Positions 39,696-39,744 of a stretch of 39,744 bases of DNA are shown piece by piece. The position numbers and the translations under genes were made by a program. Positions within the stretch are counted from its first letter, which is position 1; each line of letters starts with the position of its first letter. Under the pieces are notes generated by a model, which searched no databases, was not told the origin of the DNA, and worked only from the letters and a program-made list of their open reading frames with translations. Source of the stretch: Xanthomonas sp. (GTDB lineage Bacteria > Pseudomonadota > Gammaproteobacteria > Xanthomonadales > SZUA-5); contig JAIMJQ010000004.1 in assembly GCA_020693165.1 (NCBI GenBank), positions 24,289 through 64,032 of the forward strand. Direction: 5' to 3'.

Positions 39696-39744
39696 CTCCA
39701 AACATGCCGTAAGCAATTGATCTTGTTAGCCAACGCAACGATGA

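Overview
The window is GC-rich, gene-dense, gammaproteobacterial DNA. Its gene orders fit the Xanthomonadales (Lysobacterales): tRNA-Val next to thrS, zipA-ligA, pyrG-kdsA-eno-ftsB-ispD-ispF-truD, and a moxR-DUF58-bat cluster. High GC, frequent GTG/TTG starts, many stop/start overlaps and many small REP-like hairpins agree with this. The species cannot be named from the sequence.

Layout. 1-3020 (minus): 5' part of thrS, tRNA-Val(GAC) with its own promoter and terminator, and uvrB. 3247-5082 (plus): a lone GspH/FimT pseudopilin and a polytopic membrane protein with a TPR-like tail. 5245-9622: an ECF sigma factor, a small membrane protein overlapping it by ATGA, and a 925-residue site-2 protease fused to two SMI1/KNR4 (SUKH) domains, all on minus; a DUF6249-type membrane protein diverges from them. 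The divergent promoters are mirror images of each other and look like ECF autoregulation. 9623-10045 has no gene and is filled with repeats. 10046-11353 (plus): an HcaT-like MFS transporter. 11567-15673 (minus): ccoH-ccoI-ccoS-safE, the cbb3 oxidase maturation genes without the oxidase. 15742-23012 (minus): moxR, DUF58, DUF4381, batA, a batB-batC fusion and batD. 23141-27189 (minus): epmA, ligA, zipA. 27354-28814 (plus): an unrecognised protein with a duplicated IDESKLGL motif. 28855-31698 (minus): a 2OG-Fe(II) oxygenase, a Pit phosphate transporter and its DUF47 partner. 31754-38539 (minus): truD, ispF, ispD, ftsB, eno, kdsA, pyrG. 38657-39592 (plus): a methyltransferase with a zinc ribbon.

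Most of the window is housekeeping: DNA repair and ligation, division, CTP, KDO, isoprenoids, glycolysis, EF-P modification and pseudouridine. The best candidate for something undescribed is the sigma/membrane protein/S2P-SUKH/DUF6249 locus. It has the parts expected of a regulated intramembrane proteolysis (RIP) circuit, with SUKH domains as possible ligand sensors. That function is inferred; the gene order, motifs and paired promoters are read from the sequence.
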